Both the position numbers and the translations under genes were made by a program. DNA of 64,000 nucleotides. Origin: Liolophura sinensis. Lineage: Eukaryota; Mollusca; Polyplacophora; Chitonida; Chitonidae. The DNA lies in NCBI RefSeq assembly GCF_032854445.1, contig NC_088300.1:22241608-22305607 (forward strand), written 5' to 3'. The notes under the pieces were generated by a model, which did not search any database, was not told the DNA's origin, and saw only the letters and a program-made list of their open reading frames with translations. This document shows positions 25,501-37,900 of the stretch, one piece after another (the stretch's first letter is position 1; every line of letters begins with the position of its first letter).

Positions 25501-27464
25501 CTTCGTTTAGGCCGTGACATTTTACATGGCCATCTTATTTAAAGAATCGTGGTGAAGAATCAGTCATATTGTCTTAACGGCTCTGGAAATTGCTACCAGC
25601 AAAACACTTCGAAAATCACACCTAACCGCCTAACCAGCTCAAGGTTAGCGATACCTCGGCCTGACTTGATAAGCACATATATGGCCACAAACGATACACT
25701 CTAAAGTAATTCGCGTTTTGTATGCTTAGTCGGTCCCAGTAACATGATATTTACAATGCTGCCTTTCTGGATCACCATGGGGTGCACATTAGATTAACCA
25801 GATATGAATGGGCTCAGTCACAGCATACAGATATTGGGCCGATCTGTACTTGGTCCATTTCCTGATGCCAAGCGCCACGAATGTACCAAGTTTGTGAAAG
25901 TTATAACCCGATTGGTGTAAAATGCTGAAAGAAAGCCTCTTTCTCCATTCCTTACGAGTTTTAAACTCTTTGTTTTAGGCGTTGACTTGGAGAAAGACCT
26001 GAAGATACTTCCGGTCAGATATGGCGGAATGGTCCTCTTTAACAATATTATCCCCCATAGGAGGTAATCTTTTTTCGCCTTAATGATGTTACATTTTCAT
26101 ACAAGCACAAGAGAACAAAACTGAAAACTAAAGTCATATCTAGTTCACCATTTGTTTAGCCCTCTAAAAATGGTGATGTTGTAAAAATATATAAATCAAT
26201 ATCATTACCAGTTCAGTTGCATATGTATAAAGAAAACTAACTCGTTCCAATTCATTTATGCGCAAATTTTGCTCTGTGAATGTTGAATGTATATCAGTTA
26301 CGTTATCAGTTATTGTAAGTTGTCATTTAACAAAACAGTGCCTCCGTAAGAAGGAAAATGTCTTTATACCTGTATTTGCTGTATTTTGGATTAACGGATC
26401 GCAGTCTGGGAAGTGATGAAAGGGTGATACTAAATTTTGTCTTTATTTCCACTTTGGCATACTCTATACAGTGCACGCGTCTCTCTCTACCTTTCGCTTT
26501 ACACCTCTGTCACTAATAGACACGCTTGACCTTTGGAGCCTGTGAGACGCACGTAGGCTTGTTTAGGCTTAGCCTCATCACTTGTGTCCTCACGCGGAAC
26601 TATTTAATCAGCATTCATCAATAAAATTGTATTAGGTTTAGAATCATGTTGTGCATAAAGAGAATGCATGTGAATAAAGTATTATTAGAGACATGGGTTG
26701 AGACGGATTGTTTGCGTTTCTGGCGTCACCTCATGCTTTGTAACCGTGACACTAGTGACCTCGGCGTTGTTCAAGAGTTCAAGAGTACAAAATTTGATAT
26801 TGGTGGCAGTGATGTAAAGCGAAAGGTAGAGAGCGACGCATGTGCTGTAAGGAGTTTGCCATTTTCCTTCTTTCTCCTTCGCCAGCTTGCAGAACTTCTC
26901 AGATAAGATCCGTTGGAGTCTAGACCTGCGCTGGCAAACTCCGTTCCAACCGGCAGGGTTCCATGGTATCAAGGATGGAATCGTGTTCAGGTCAACGCAA
27001 AACCCCAACCTGAAAATAGACTGGGACACTTTTAATGAGACCCAGAGACACACGGGTGACCAGATAAAGGAAGAGGTTTGAGTACTTTCAGTTTTCACGA
27101 GACACGCCAACCAGATCATTCAATTGATGATCCGCTGTTGCTTATATATCAGTTGTTTGAAATACAGTTATGTACCGATTGTTATTTATTTATTCACTTG
27201 ATGGGTGTTTTTCCCCGTAGTCAAGAATATTTCACATATACGACGTCGGCCAGCATAATGGTTGGAGGAAACCGAGCTTTTGTTTGTAGATATGGAGTAG
27301 TAATCGATCGTTTTTCACTATTACTACATATCTCTTCGGGTTTTCAGAAGGATGAATTCGATACGATCATGACGGGTCCGTGGATGTTGAGATGGGAGAT
27401 AACTCATCATAACCGTCATACTGACGCTTTGAATAAAGAGAATCCGGTGTGGACCAAGGCTTAG
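22505..27464 (+). CDS. Phytanoyl-CoA dioxygenase-family enzyme, copy 2 (9 coding exons, 363 aa)
   Basis: Paralogue of 7043-11670 in the opposite orientation. Coding exons: 22505-22642, 23017-23134, 24049-24149, 24504-24645, 24793-24887, 25053-25158, 25979-26063, 26886-27075, 27348-27464. Every exon has the same length and phase as in copy 1. The active site is complete: H165/D167 (HQD), H260 (IIPHRS) and R271 (KIRWS). The N-terminus is MSTTQKKWPAETDEAHPEIF. The start is supported by agreement of the two copies from this Met onward and by an acceptor at 22486 just upstream. Introns carry a 3-unit tandem repeat (intron 2), a 31-bp donor-derived array (intron 6), a fragment of the foldback family just before exon 8, and a SINE fragment (intron 8). 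Differences from copy 1 cluster in exon 5 and at the end of exon 8. Substrate unknown. Confidence 0.9.
23275..23626. repeat. Three-unit tandem repeat of about 117 bp in intron 2 of copy 2
   Basis: Three imperfect units, each containing 'gtatcaccatc'-like, 'gaaggttcaactgagggctt' and 'aaaatttacagccgtcaaaa' blocks. The repeat lies wholly inside the 882-nt intron between exons 2 and 3 and has no counterpart in copy 1. Confidence 0.8.
25140..25325 (+). repeat. 31-bp array seeded by a splice donor, 6 units
   Basis: Six head-to-tail copies of exactly 31 bp. The first unit consists of the last 19 nt of exon 6 (ending 25158) and the first 12 nt of intron 6. Later units begin 25171, 25202, 25233, 25264 and 25295. 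Units 1, 4 and 6 keep 'ttaggtaag', unit 3 reads 'ctaggtaac', unit 5 'ttaggtgag', and unit 2 has lost the GT ('ttacataag'). Use of a later donor would add a multiple of 31 nt. Confidence 0.93.
26476..26860. repeat. Foldback-family sequence abutting exon 8 of copy 2
   Basis: Contains the reverse and forward forms of the hairpin arm found at 13416-13500: 'tctctctctacctttcgctt' near 26480 and 'aaagcgaaaggtagagagcg' near 26816. About 300 bp of other sequence lies between them. The right arm ends only about 25 bp before the exon 8 acceptor, so the polypyrimidine tract of that intron sits at the element's edge. Confidence 0.65.
27182..27280 (-). mobile_element. SINE family A fragment in intron 8 of copy 2
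   Basis: An (ATTT)n tract, the tail form 'gggtgtttttccccgtagtc' and the beginning of the body ('ccagcataatggttggagga') are present. The tRNA-like head is missing. Confidence 0.75.
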
Positions 27465-27759
27465 CAGAGTATGTATATTGTTTTAACTAATTTACACTGG
27501 GTGTCAAAAAGTATATATGCATTGCCCACTCTTTAAGAGATTTACCAGAAGACACCGGTCGACATCTGTTATGGTGTTCACGATATTAAAAAAGATGTCT
27601 ACACAAGTAATTTTCACTAAGATAGCATGGCCTCACAGAAACGTCAAAGCTTCAGGGTTTTAAATTCCCACTTTTTGTAATTATTGAAGTTCCGTTATTT
27701 ATAGTGAAAACAGTCTTAGTTCAATCGATCTTTATCCAATTCTAATTCAAAATGTACGA

Positions 27760-27967
27760 AATAAATTCATTTATTCATGGTTATGTTTGTTGCAGGCAAA
27801 TTGGTCCCTGAAGACTGAAAGACTGACGCCATTATTCATTACACTGTAACCCATTCAGTTTTACAGTCCGACTGTTTAGCTTAGGTTGATGTCAACAGAT
27901 TTTTGTTTCTGTTTTGCCTGTGATACAGGATGTTCATTTCCCCCAGAATTGTACATATTTAAATAAA
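27760..27967 (+). promoter_or_regulatory. Candidate poly(A) signals of copy 2
   Basis: Canonical AATAAA hexamers occur at 27760-27765 and 27962-27967, about 300 and 500 nt downstream of the stop codon. They are the nearest plausible 3'-end signals. Neither is proven without transcript ends. Confidence 0.4.
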
Positions 27968-30604
27968 GAAATAAGCAGCGATGATTTGCGTGTTGCTTTT
28001 TTGTCTGTAATCGTTGTACAAACACAGTGTCTGTGGGATAACATGTCTGCTTCTGCGTAGATACGTGGACATGGTCGTATGGTCGAGTTATTATATACAT
28101 GACTGAAGAGAGAATATTTATAGGTATTTTGCACCAGTCAGTTTTATATGATCCCAAGATATCGATATCTGTCCAAGTTTCAGTCTATTAATTGCCATAC
28201 AGCGCGCATCTCACACCTACAGATGTTTTTGCTTTTGTTTTTTGAGATTGCCGGGAAATCCTTGGCAAAAAGTTGATGATGTCAAGTTCAATAGGACCAG
28301 AGGCTAATCATGCAGCTACTGATAGATATCTGTGTGCTGCTCAGGCTGATTTCCACCTGCTCTTGTATAGGATGCTATGTGGCATGTACAAATCGCGTCA
28401 GTATATCATGTATACGTATTAATATTTTGTATTTACTTATTCTCTCTAGGCATATAAATGTATTGAATTTACTGTGTGTTTATGTATATTTTGGATTATC
28501 ACATTTCAAAGAAAATTATGGGCTTGTGATTAGTCATTGAGCCTTATCATCGTGTAAGTCATAATGTCGGCTGGCCTGAACAGGGGCAAAGCCGAAGTAC
28601 CAAGGATGTTCAAGAAAATTTGCCATAAAGCTCTTCAATGTGATAAATTTGTTGACACCTGACACATTCCAGCGTCTTGGGTAGGTATACGGCTCTTATA
28701 TTTCGTTTTGAAGATTAATATTTCCACTCCCCCTTCATCTCGACGAAATATCAGGTCGTATACCCAACAACACGCTGGTATAACTTATTACCACCTAGGT
28801 ACTTAATAACTTTGATATATTTCGTATATATTTATACAATTTGTTCACCTGCTGAAATTAAGTAGAATATTAAAACTTAAATTCCCAGCACCTCCACCCT
28901 ATCAAATCCGCTGATAACAGGGTTCAGTCCAAAATCTCTGCATTTACCCTGCAAGTCGGTGAACATGGTAGCCTTTTCATGGTAGCTCTACACCTTCTGT
29001 CCCACGCAATCAACATTTGAGATACGTTGTGTTCATGCACTGCGTTTATACAAGCATTTTAATTCTCGTACTTCTTTATGAAAGCCTGAACAAAAGAACC
29101 GTTTTAGCAGTCAGGTGTTTTCAAGAGGAGTTGTTGTTCAACATCATACTCAACAATTTTTGGTTCGCCAACGTAGCTGTTGTCACACCTTCAGCGTCGG
29201 TGCAGCTAAACCAATGTTCAGGTAAATGCCAGGTGTGGTATTGCATGTACTGAGCTTATGCTGTGCATGTAAAGCACAGTAACATGCAGGCGGTGGGTGT
29301 TCCGTCGTTGATGGCTTGTGTGCGTTTTAAATCACCGTATGTTAGTTAGCCATGGTACTAGTGAGCGTGTGAGTATAAGTTACTACTACTAAAACATATA
29401 CATTGGACAGTTAGAATAAAACCGTAACTCCGGAAACCAGCTTTCACCGGTTATGTATGACTATTTGCCAACTATCACGCTGTCACTCATCTCGTTTTGC
29501 TCTCTATGCTTTACATTTTTGTGTTATACTTGGCCAAAGCACAGGACCGAATTGGTACAAGTACTCTACATTTCCATTTGACATGCAGCAAAAGGAGATT
29601 ATCACCCATTTTACGACATAAGGATATCTAGGTTGTGTAGAGGTCACTGATATACTGATTTGGTGTGTCTCACTATTTTGTGCCTTATGTGAAGTGAGAC
29701 ACGTTTGTATGAACCGTGCAACTATACTTGACTTCCAGAACATTCGTGGTTTCGGGAACCTTTCATTTTGGCTCTCCGTGGCTTATTCCGCACAGCCTTC
29801 CTACCACAGCGGTTTAAATATTTCCACCTCATTTTCACCGGGGTGCAAATATTTTTTATGTGAAATAAGAATTTCCTTTGTGAAAAATATAATTTTCTCG
29901 AAAAAATGAATTCCTGTATGAAAAAAATGACTGCTAGTGAGTAAAAGAATTTTCTTCGCTAAAGAGTAATTATCTGTGTAAACCGATCAACTTACTTTAC
30001 TACATGTAGTAAAGCCGCATGGCCAGCAAATACATGTATACATAGAAATCTACGAAAAAAATTCAAATGAAATTTCATGGCACTAATTAGCCACCGTACT
30101 TTTCAGATTTCAGTCAAAATTTATAACATATTTGTCCTAAAATATACACGAGCAAGCTTTCACAGTCTGGTACCAACCCTGGGCTAATAGCTTGGTACAG
30201 GTTGGGGTAATAAACTGCCATGTACCAAGTGAACAGTTACATTAAGGACGGTACCAACCTGTTTCCCGTATTAACTGATTTATTGCTTATTGGTACCAGC
30301 TTTGTTACACATTTCATTCAAACAAGTTTAATAAAGCAAAACATAACCATCAAGTTACCAGTGTGTCATAGCCTGAGTAACTGATTGTTTCTGTACCGGG
30401 TCCCTTCCTGGCAGTACCACTCTGTTCAGAGCCACGGATTGGTCAGCATTTGCTTTTGTATGAGGTGTCAAAGTTTTAATTTCCCTGGCCCAAAAATAAG
30501 CTGTCAAAACTATCTCAAAGTCAGAAATGGCTCTGTGGAATCAGTCCCTTTGCACTGAGCTTGGAGTCGTTCGTTATTAGTGGACCAGTTGTTTTTTTTC
30601 TACT

Positions 30605-30775
30605 TTTTTCCGCCAACGGCTGCCAGCATTACGGTGGGAGGAAACCCTCCCACAATTGCTGGCAAACCTTCCTACGCACAGCCGGAGAGGAAGCCAGCAT
30701 GAGCTAGACGAACTCACAGCGACCGCATTGGTGAGAGGCTCCTGGGTCATGACGCTGTCAACTGATCCATGGAGT
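30605..30775 (-). mobile_element. SINE family A, 5' two-thirds
   Basis: Body and head are present ('aagccagcatgagctagacg', then 'cattggtgagaggctcctgg'). The tail is missing or has diverged into the T-rich tract at the left. Confidence 0.75.
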
Positions 30776-31144
30776 AAACTGGTAATGGCTGGAAAGTTAT
30801 GATGTGTTACCGTTTTTAGCCAAAGAGATGACTGTACCAGCTGAAAGAATACAGGCGATTACAGAATACATATCGGTGTTCGATAGAAAGGAATAATGTA
30901 CATCACAGACTAGCTTTATATACTTAGATTTGTAATCTGTAGATAACACAGGTCAAGCTTCGTCAAGGTTGACCATGAGTGTCAAACTTTGACTCCAAAT
31001 CTACTTATTTTCTTAAACCCACGTAACTTACTTATCCCAAAGTTTCACGTCGTAACACAATTGGGTGAGACTCTCTGAAACTATAAATAAAAAGTTCGGT
31101 GTGTCACACTTGATCCGATGTTTGGAGAGCATGACATAATCAAA

Positions 31145-31700
31145 GACCGACAGCATGGAGAGTAAAGTCACAGCAGAGACGACAGTGTGATAGCTGGCAA
31201 ATGGTCACACGTAACTGGTGAAGTATGGCCTCTCGTCAATTTATCTCAGTCAGGGATTTATTCTAACTGTTCATGTCAATGCATAAACAGTAACAAATTA
31301 CTCGCCCCCCCCCCCCCCCTAGCACAATGACTTAAGCTGAATTGGGCAAAAAAAAGCACTAATGTTAATTGCAATTTATTAGGCGTCACTGGTCTAGACT
31401 TACTCGAAATACTATATTGTCATCACATTTAATACATACAATAACATTAAAATAATGCAAAGAAACCTTGCCTCGGGGATGCTTAGTCTACCAGCACGGA
31501 CAAGGCCTCGGGGATGCTTAGTCCACCAGCACAATTCCGGTTTATGAAAGAACACAACATAAAGACATACAGCATAGAGACGGCATAGACGACAGTGTGA
31601 TAACTGGCAAATGGTCATACGTAATTAGGTGAAATACGGCCTCTTGGCAATTTACCTTAGTTTGGGTTTTATTCTAACTGTTCATGTCAATGCACAAATT
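31145..31700 (+). repeat. Two copies of dispersed repeat C
   Basis: The copies at 31145-31290 and 31567-31700 share 'acagtgtgataactggcaaa', a 'tggtcatacgtaa' word, 'gtgaaatacggcctcttg' and 'ttctaactgttcatgtcaat'. Others lie at 38708-38865 (plus) and, reversed, at 50832-50975 and 29395-29515. No terminal inverted repeat or coding potential is seen, so the class is unknown. Confidence 0.75.
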
Positions 31701-31994
31701 GTGGAAAACCACCCGTGAGCGGAGCTGTTTTCCATGATGTCACCCGAACTATGCCCTCTAAGCATATGAGCTTGGGATACGAGTGTTGTGACATCGTGTT
31801 TCCAATTTCTCTAACATGGCGTATCCCATGGCCGCGAAAGAGTTGCAGATTAAAAGCTGAATCAAAGAGTTCCTAAGCACGTCAGAACAGACTGGCTGAG
31901 CACGTTTAGATCTGTTTCCTTCCCTCTTCCAAAACAACTGGATCGATGTATTAGCGTTGTACAAATAATCAGCATGGATGGATACTTCCTTGCG

Positions 31995-34900
31995 CTAATA
32001 ATCCAGTAAGCTTGCCTTTGTGTCTCCTCTGTTCAGTTCAGATTCAGAAGGCGTCGTTTTCGCCAGAGGCGGAAGTGCCTCCACCTGCGCCCTCGGTGTT
32101 TTCCGAGAATCTCCAAAGGATGCCGAGGATCTGTTCTTCCTTTCGGGCACAGAAGTAGAAGCCCTTGTGCTTGGTCCGCCTGTCACAGGGGTGGAGAATG
32201 CGCAATATGTGGGCTTCGTGAAATATTCAATGGCGGGAAACACTACGTGCGCAAAATTCGTGGCCAGAATTCGGCGGTGTTCCTCTTGACGCTTCTTTTG
32301 GAGAAACACCTCTCTCCAGTCATGTCGCTGTTGCTTCTGTAGGTTTTTCTTTACCCCATCTGCCAGATTTCTACACAAACCCAAACAAGCAATTTAATCT
32401 CAAGGTTTTTCTTTACCCACCGGCCAGATTTTTCACAAAACCAAACAAGCAATTTGTTCAGGAGCTTTTTTTTTTACCCTAGTGGTCTGACTTCTACACA
32501 AAGTCAAGCAAGCAATATATTATAGAATGTATTTCCTTACCCCAGCGGCCAGATTTCCGGCACACAACCGGATAAGCAATTTATTGTCGAGGTATTTTCA
32601 AACCCCAGCGGCCAGATTTCCGGCACAAAACCTGACGAGCAATTTATTGTAGAGGTGTTTTCAAACCCTAGTGGCCAGATTCCTTCGGAGAGTTACGGAA
32701 TTATCAGCTACCGATAATTTGACAATTCTATGACTTTCAACATCTGCTTCAGCCAGTTTTATTGAACAGAAGCTTAAGCAAATGGTATACTAGATAATCC
32801 TTTAAAGACTTGATAATTCAAATTCAAAGGTTCTGCAGGCAGGACGAACCTATTATAATTGAGGATGCAGAAAGAATTATATGGATCCGGTTACCTGAAG
32901 GTAATGAAGGTGTCCGTCTTCATAAAATGACACGAGACCTCCTCCATTTCCTCTTCGTCTAGGGGTGCGTGTATTCTCTAAATAGAGAAATATCAGAAAT
33001 AGTCAGAGCCAAGCAACAGGTAGAACCATTATGTGTAACCCTAAAATTTCTCAAAAAACCGACAGACATCAAAACAGCATATCGTAAACTTCCTTTATTC
33101 GCAAGTGGCACCCAATGAATTGACTCAGTCAGGTACAACTGGCCTTGGTATTAAAATAGATGGTATATACGGACTCTAGGATACTCCGCCCATGACTGAT
33201 GACTTTCAAGCAAAAATATTTTGATTCCAGCAATCAAATAGAATGTCTGCATTTTTTTTTCGTATGTAACTGAATAAATAATGATTCCCTTGCTATTGTC
33301 AAAGCAAATTGGACATAAGCTGTTATTCTCGAAGATGTACCGAAATTCTACAAGAAACAATTTTACATAAAAGGCTCTACGTAACGAAATTCGGTAATAG
33401 CAATCAAAGCTCATAAATTGATAATGAATTACCTTTAGTCCTCGGATAAAGTTGTCTTTTGACACCATTTGTCGATCTCTCGTATCTAACATTCTGAACA
33501 AATCTATGACGCGTATTCCACGCTGAGATAAATACCTCCTTAGCACAGAGACAGGGTCTTGCGGGACAGAATCTGCCACAAACAGTACAGAACATGTCTG
33601 GAGTTAGTTATCCGCGTACAACCCATATCTGCTACCATTTCAATAGATTTTAGTATTAGACAATGTTTATTTGCCAGCCCCAGCTACCATATAACGTTTG
33701 CGTAAAATTTGCTTCTTAAATCCCAACCTGTGGCATAGCGGCAATATCAAAGGCCATTAACTCTACATATATTTTGTTTATTTACTCTACATATTAAGGC
33801 AATATTCGCAGCCTAACAAAATAGCCTTCCTTAAAGTCATACCTTTCTTCATGGGCGTCCCGAAGACGTCTCTGGTGAAGACAATTCCTCCATGAGACAT
33901 AGTGAAATCCCGGCTTCTGGCAATGCTCTCCGCTTTGAAAGCAACTCGGCTGTCTATTGGAATTTCCTATAACATACAACAGGCTGTAGCAGTAGTGGAG
34001 AATTTTTATGGAGAACACCGGAATACCTGGAGAAAACCAGCGATCTTTGACAAGTTACTGGGGAACTTTCCCAAATGTAACGAACAGGTATGTACCCAAT
34101 ACTGGAGGAAGTGTATTGTCTCATTGAAGTATGATGAAGGAATCATTAGGGCTTAACGTCCTATTGCTGAAATGTGATTACTTGTAGGCCTGCATGTCAC
34201 CTATATACATCAGAGACCTGGTGTAAAGGTTTGTCAATTTACAGTGTTTACTAACACAGGGACTGACCAGGCATTGTCTGTGCCCCAAAGTTTCTCAAAC
34301 AAGCTTGCGGTCATTTGCGACATAAACACAAGTTTTCGAAAAAGAAACCCATATGTGAACTATCAGATGGTAAAGCTGCTTCAGTTCAAAATAGGATAGT
34401 TAATTTTCAACCAACCCATCAGCGAAAACACGCAAACAATTCATGGCTTTTCCGTCTATACATAATTCTGTTATGATGTTGAGGCTTTATGTTCATGACG
34501 CAAATTGGTTAGGTCCCTGAAGTTAAACAGCGAGAAGTTTACCTGGAAGCCGATAAACCGGAGGTTAGATGCTTTGTTCTTTGAGATTGCAGACAACAAC
34601 TTGTAGCAGCCGTCCATGGTCAGCGGATTTTGTCCTAACTGCCAACAGCAATAATATATGGAAATTTAGCAAACATTACCCAGCGCATGGTAATACTGTG
34701 TTATACAGTCAAGATTTACTGGCAAAGATTACTCCACGCTTCCGGTCTCATTAAAAATTATATATACTATTAGGAAAATCCAGAATGAGAACATTTGAAC
34801 CAGAATTAACTTCACAAAACTTACACACAATTTACAAAGCAAAAACAGCAATGGGAAGACTAAAACTCACGAGGCTGTCCATATGATGATAAAATTTCAC

Positions 34901-37900
34901 ATCCATAAAGCGGAGATTTAAACTCGCAGAGCTGTCTGTAAAACATATCATAAGACTCAATTTTCTTCGTAATATCAGTCACTGTACGATTATTGCACGG
35001 TTGCGATAGTACATTTACCTGCAGTACTTCCAATGTAGTATTTTCCGTTAACCCTAAAGCCAGAAATGAAGTTCCCTCCCAGTTGATACGATTGTTGATC
35101 AAATTTAACTTCCGGATTCGTTTGTTGTGAATAAACAACTCCTTTAAAGCGAGGCTACCTTCAAACCCAAAACCGTTCCACGACACATTTAAAGATTTTA
35201 TGCCGTCGTTAGCCTGCAAAAAAGGAAGAGAATAACTGTAGCTACAAATAAGTTTACTTCGCTTTATTGTCTTCTATTTCTGTTTATAGTCTGCATCTTG
35301 AAGAACGCCAGGCTTTGGCCACTCATGTAAATGCTGAGAAGAAACATTGCTGTGTTTATCGAGAAGAAATGCCTATCTGTCACCTACTAAAAGGACGTAC
35401 AAATTTCAACCATGTCAAGTAGCACTAAAATATAGAGCAAATCGCAATAAAGTGATATTTATAAATTAACGTATAATTGCTCTAATAGCAACATTCAACT
35501 GAAGTATACATTTAACGTGCTTTGGAAGGTCTTCCAGATGGTTTCCTCTCACTGTAATGCTGGTCGCCGTTGTATAAGCGAAATATTCCTGAGTTCGGCG
35601 TAAACACCAATCAAATAATCAAATAAATAAATATTCATTTAATCGTCAGATAAATTGGAGATAAATTAAAGCTGGATTCAATCGCACGACCTGATCAGTG
35701 AACGAGACTATCTAAGTTGTTTTATTCACGAGTATAGTTTGTATGAGGTATGAAGGTGGCTATCATTGCAATGCTTCGTAAATTACGTCAGTGAGGATCA
35801 CATTCACCTGTAGCTCTGAGATCGGATAGTCATATTTCCAGCTATGCTATCACACTGCATTTCTGATCGATAAACTGGGATGAACGAATCAGAAGTGAGA
35901 TCTAACTCACCTGTAACCCTCGACATAAAAACACGGCGGCTCTCTGCCGGATGTGATTCCAACTGAGATCAAGCGACGTCAAGGTCACGTTCTCACCTGT
36001 CAGGTAGTACACAATACAAACACGGAACTCTCACAATGACTGAACAAATGAGTGATTTGTTAATTATTCATTTCGATTCGACATACAGACCAGTAATAAA
36101 CATGTCTTTCAGTTTACCATTGTAACAATTTAGTAGACTGTTAAACCAAATATATATTTAGGTCCTTAGTTTCTCATTAGGTAGTTCATTTGAAACATCT
36201 ATAGAATGCATGAAGGAGTTGACGAATTGACTTAACTGAGGTTTATACAGCACATATAAGTTTGCCAGATGTTTGCCAAGGCCTTAGGTAAATATGAGTA
36301 ATGTCCCGTGACGAAAAGGCTTTTTGAGACATCACAGAAAGTATTGGTATAAAACTGTTTAGCTTACTGAGCGCCTTAGCCAGTGATTGCACTCCACCCA
36401 CAGATATCTCGTTTCCGCTAAGGTTCAAACGTTTCAATGTCCGGTTTGACTGAAACCAACAATGGCAAGAAGGTGACGAGAGTCCAATTTTTGTAAACAA
36501 AAATAATGTTGAATTGTTATAAATTTCAAATCACTGGTCATCATTTGCAATTTCAAAACCAAACTCTAACGTCCAATTAAAATTAAGTTGATATTATTTT
36601 CCCCAGACCAGTCAAACATTTCGCTGATTTAACCCTTTTAGCCACACTCCACTGCGAGGATTGTAGTTTCAACTTTTGCATATTTTATGTCAAAGGAAAT
36701 GCTTATGGCTACTGTTCACGGTTAACGCTTCCGGAATAAAATTTGTTTCTTTTTTTTTTCTCGCATGTTTAGTGGTATCATTTTGTAGTAGAGTCTTCAT
36801 AGTTTTATTCTAGGTATGAATGTGTTTTCCAGGAGCATTGGGGAGCATGCACACCAGGCAAAATTAACTAAAAGTCCTGTTTCACCGCCTCTGATTGGGT
36901 GGGGTTGAAACCTATCACACTGTTCGTCAGTTTTGTGAAAGATTTCATCGGTCAACCCCTATGAGGAATATTACTGGAGTTGTTTCGGGGAGGAGGATTA
37001 TCAGGTCCGGAGGTCTTGGGGCTCAGAGATTTAGAGTTAGTGCTGTGAGGCCAAACATTAACGTGTATGTAAGTGGAAAATTAATCGTGGATTGTGGCCT
37101 GTTGTTTCAACAAATAACAAAACTACAGGAATGAAGAGCTCCATGCTTTATTACTGAACCTTTCCGAAATGTCAATGAAGACCGGTACCCCATTGCGTCA
37201 TGAATGAAAACAGTGAATCACAACATACCTGTAATCCATAAGCTACACATTGGCATCCCACATCTCGCAAAAGATTATCTGAGGAACAAAAGGATTTAAT
37301 CTGCTTGGGATGTCAGAGGTTTTTTTTTGTTTCTTTCAGAAACATAACGCGTTAAAGGCGTCATAATATCCTTTTATTCTGTTATAGAGCAACTTTTATT
37401 TAAAATATATGAAAAATGGTTTACAAATTACTCAAGTCCATGACCTTGGTTTTCTGACCTTAGAGGTTTCGGCTACCGAGCCACATCTTTGCAACTACTT
37501 GCAAATGAAAAGCAACATTGCAATTGGGGAAGACTAGTTATGAAAAGAAAGCACATACGTCGAAATCAATACGATGAATTTTGGCAACTTACTGGCTAAG
37601 TTAAGGTCGGTGACCCCGAGATCGGCCATTAGTAAATCCCCGAGGGGTGAGGAATTCGCGCTGGTCAGGTTATTTCCGGAAAGATTCTGAAATGAGACAA
37701 GAGGTAATTGTGAAATCCTGCACAACTCCACAAAACTGTCTCATCGATCTTAAACTTGTAATGTTACACCCCAATACTTGAGGAGAAATTTAAACAACAG
37801 GCAATTTAATGAACGTCTTCCAGAATAAATGTGATTTGCAGAATTCAGGATTTAAACCAGAAAAACATGATGTTTATTATTCATAATACAGTTGTCTGAC

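Larger units (their letters stand above)
27968..31994. other. Intergenic repeats between dioxygenase copy 2 and the LRR gene
   Basis: No coding exon is supported. The stretch holds a minus-strand copy (29395-29515) and two plus-strand copies (31145-31290, 31567-31700) of a dispersed repeat with the core 'acagtgtgataactggcaaa', a SINE fragment (30605-30775) and a poly(C) run near 31304. The 3' end of the minus-strand LRR gene must lie in the right part. An AATAAA on the minus strand at 31380-31375 is one candidate signal. Confidence 0.55.

Noticed and set aside
32020-32289. 89-codon plus-strand open frame
   Set aside because: It is antisense to the last coding exon of the LRR gene, whose phase and conserved continuation are better supported.
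36895-37134. 79-codon plus-strand open frame within an LRR-gene intron
   Set aside because: No recognised motif and no neighbouring transposon signature.
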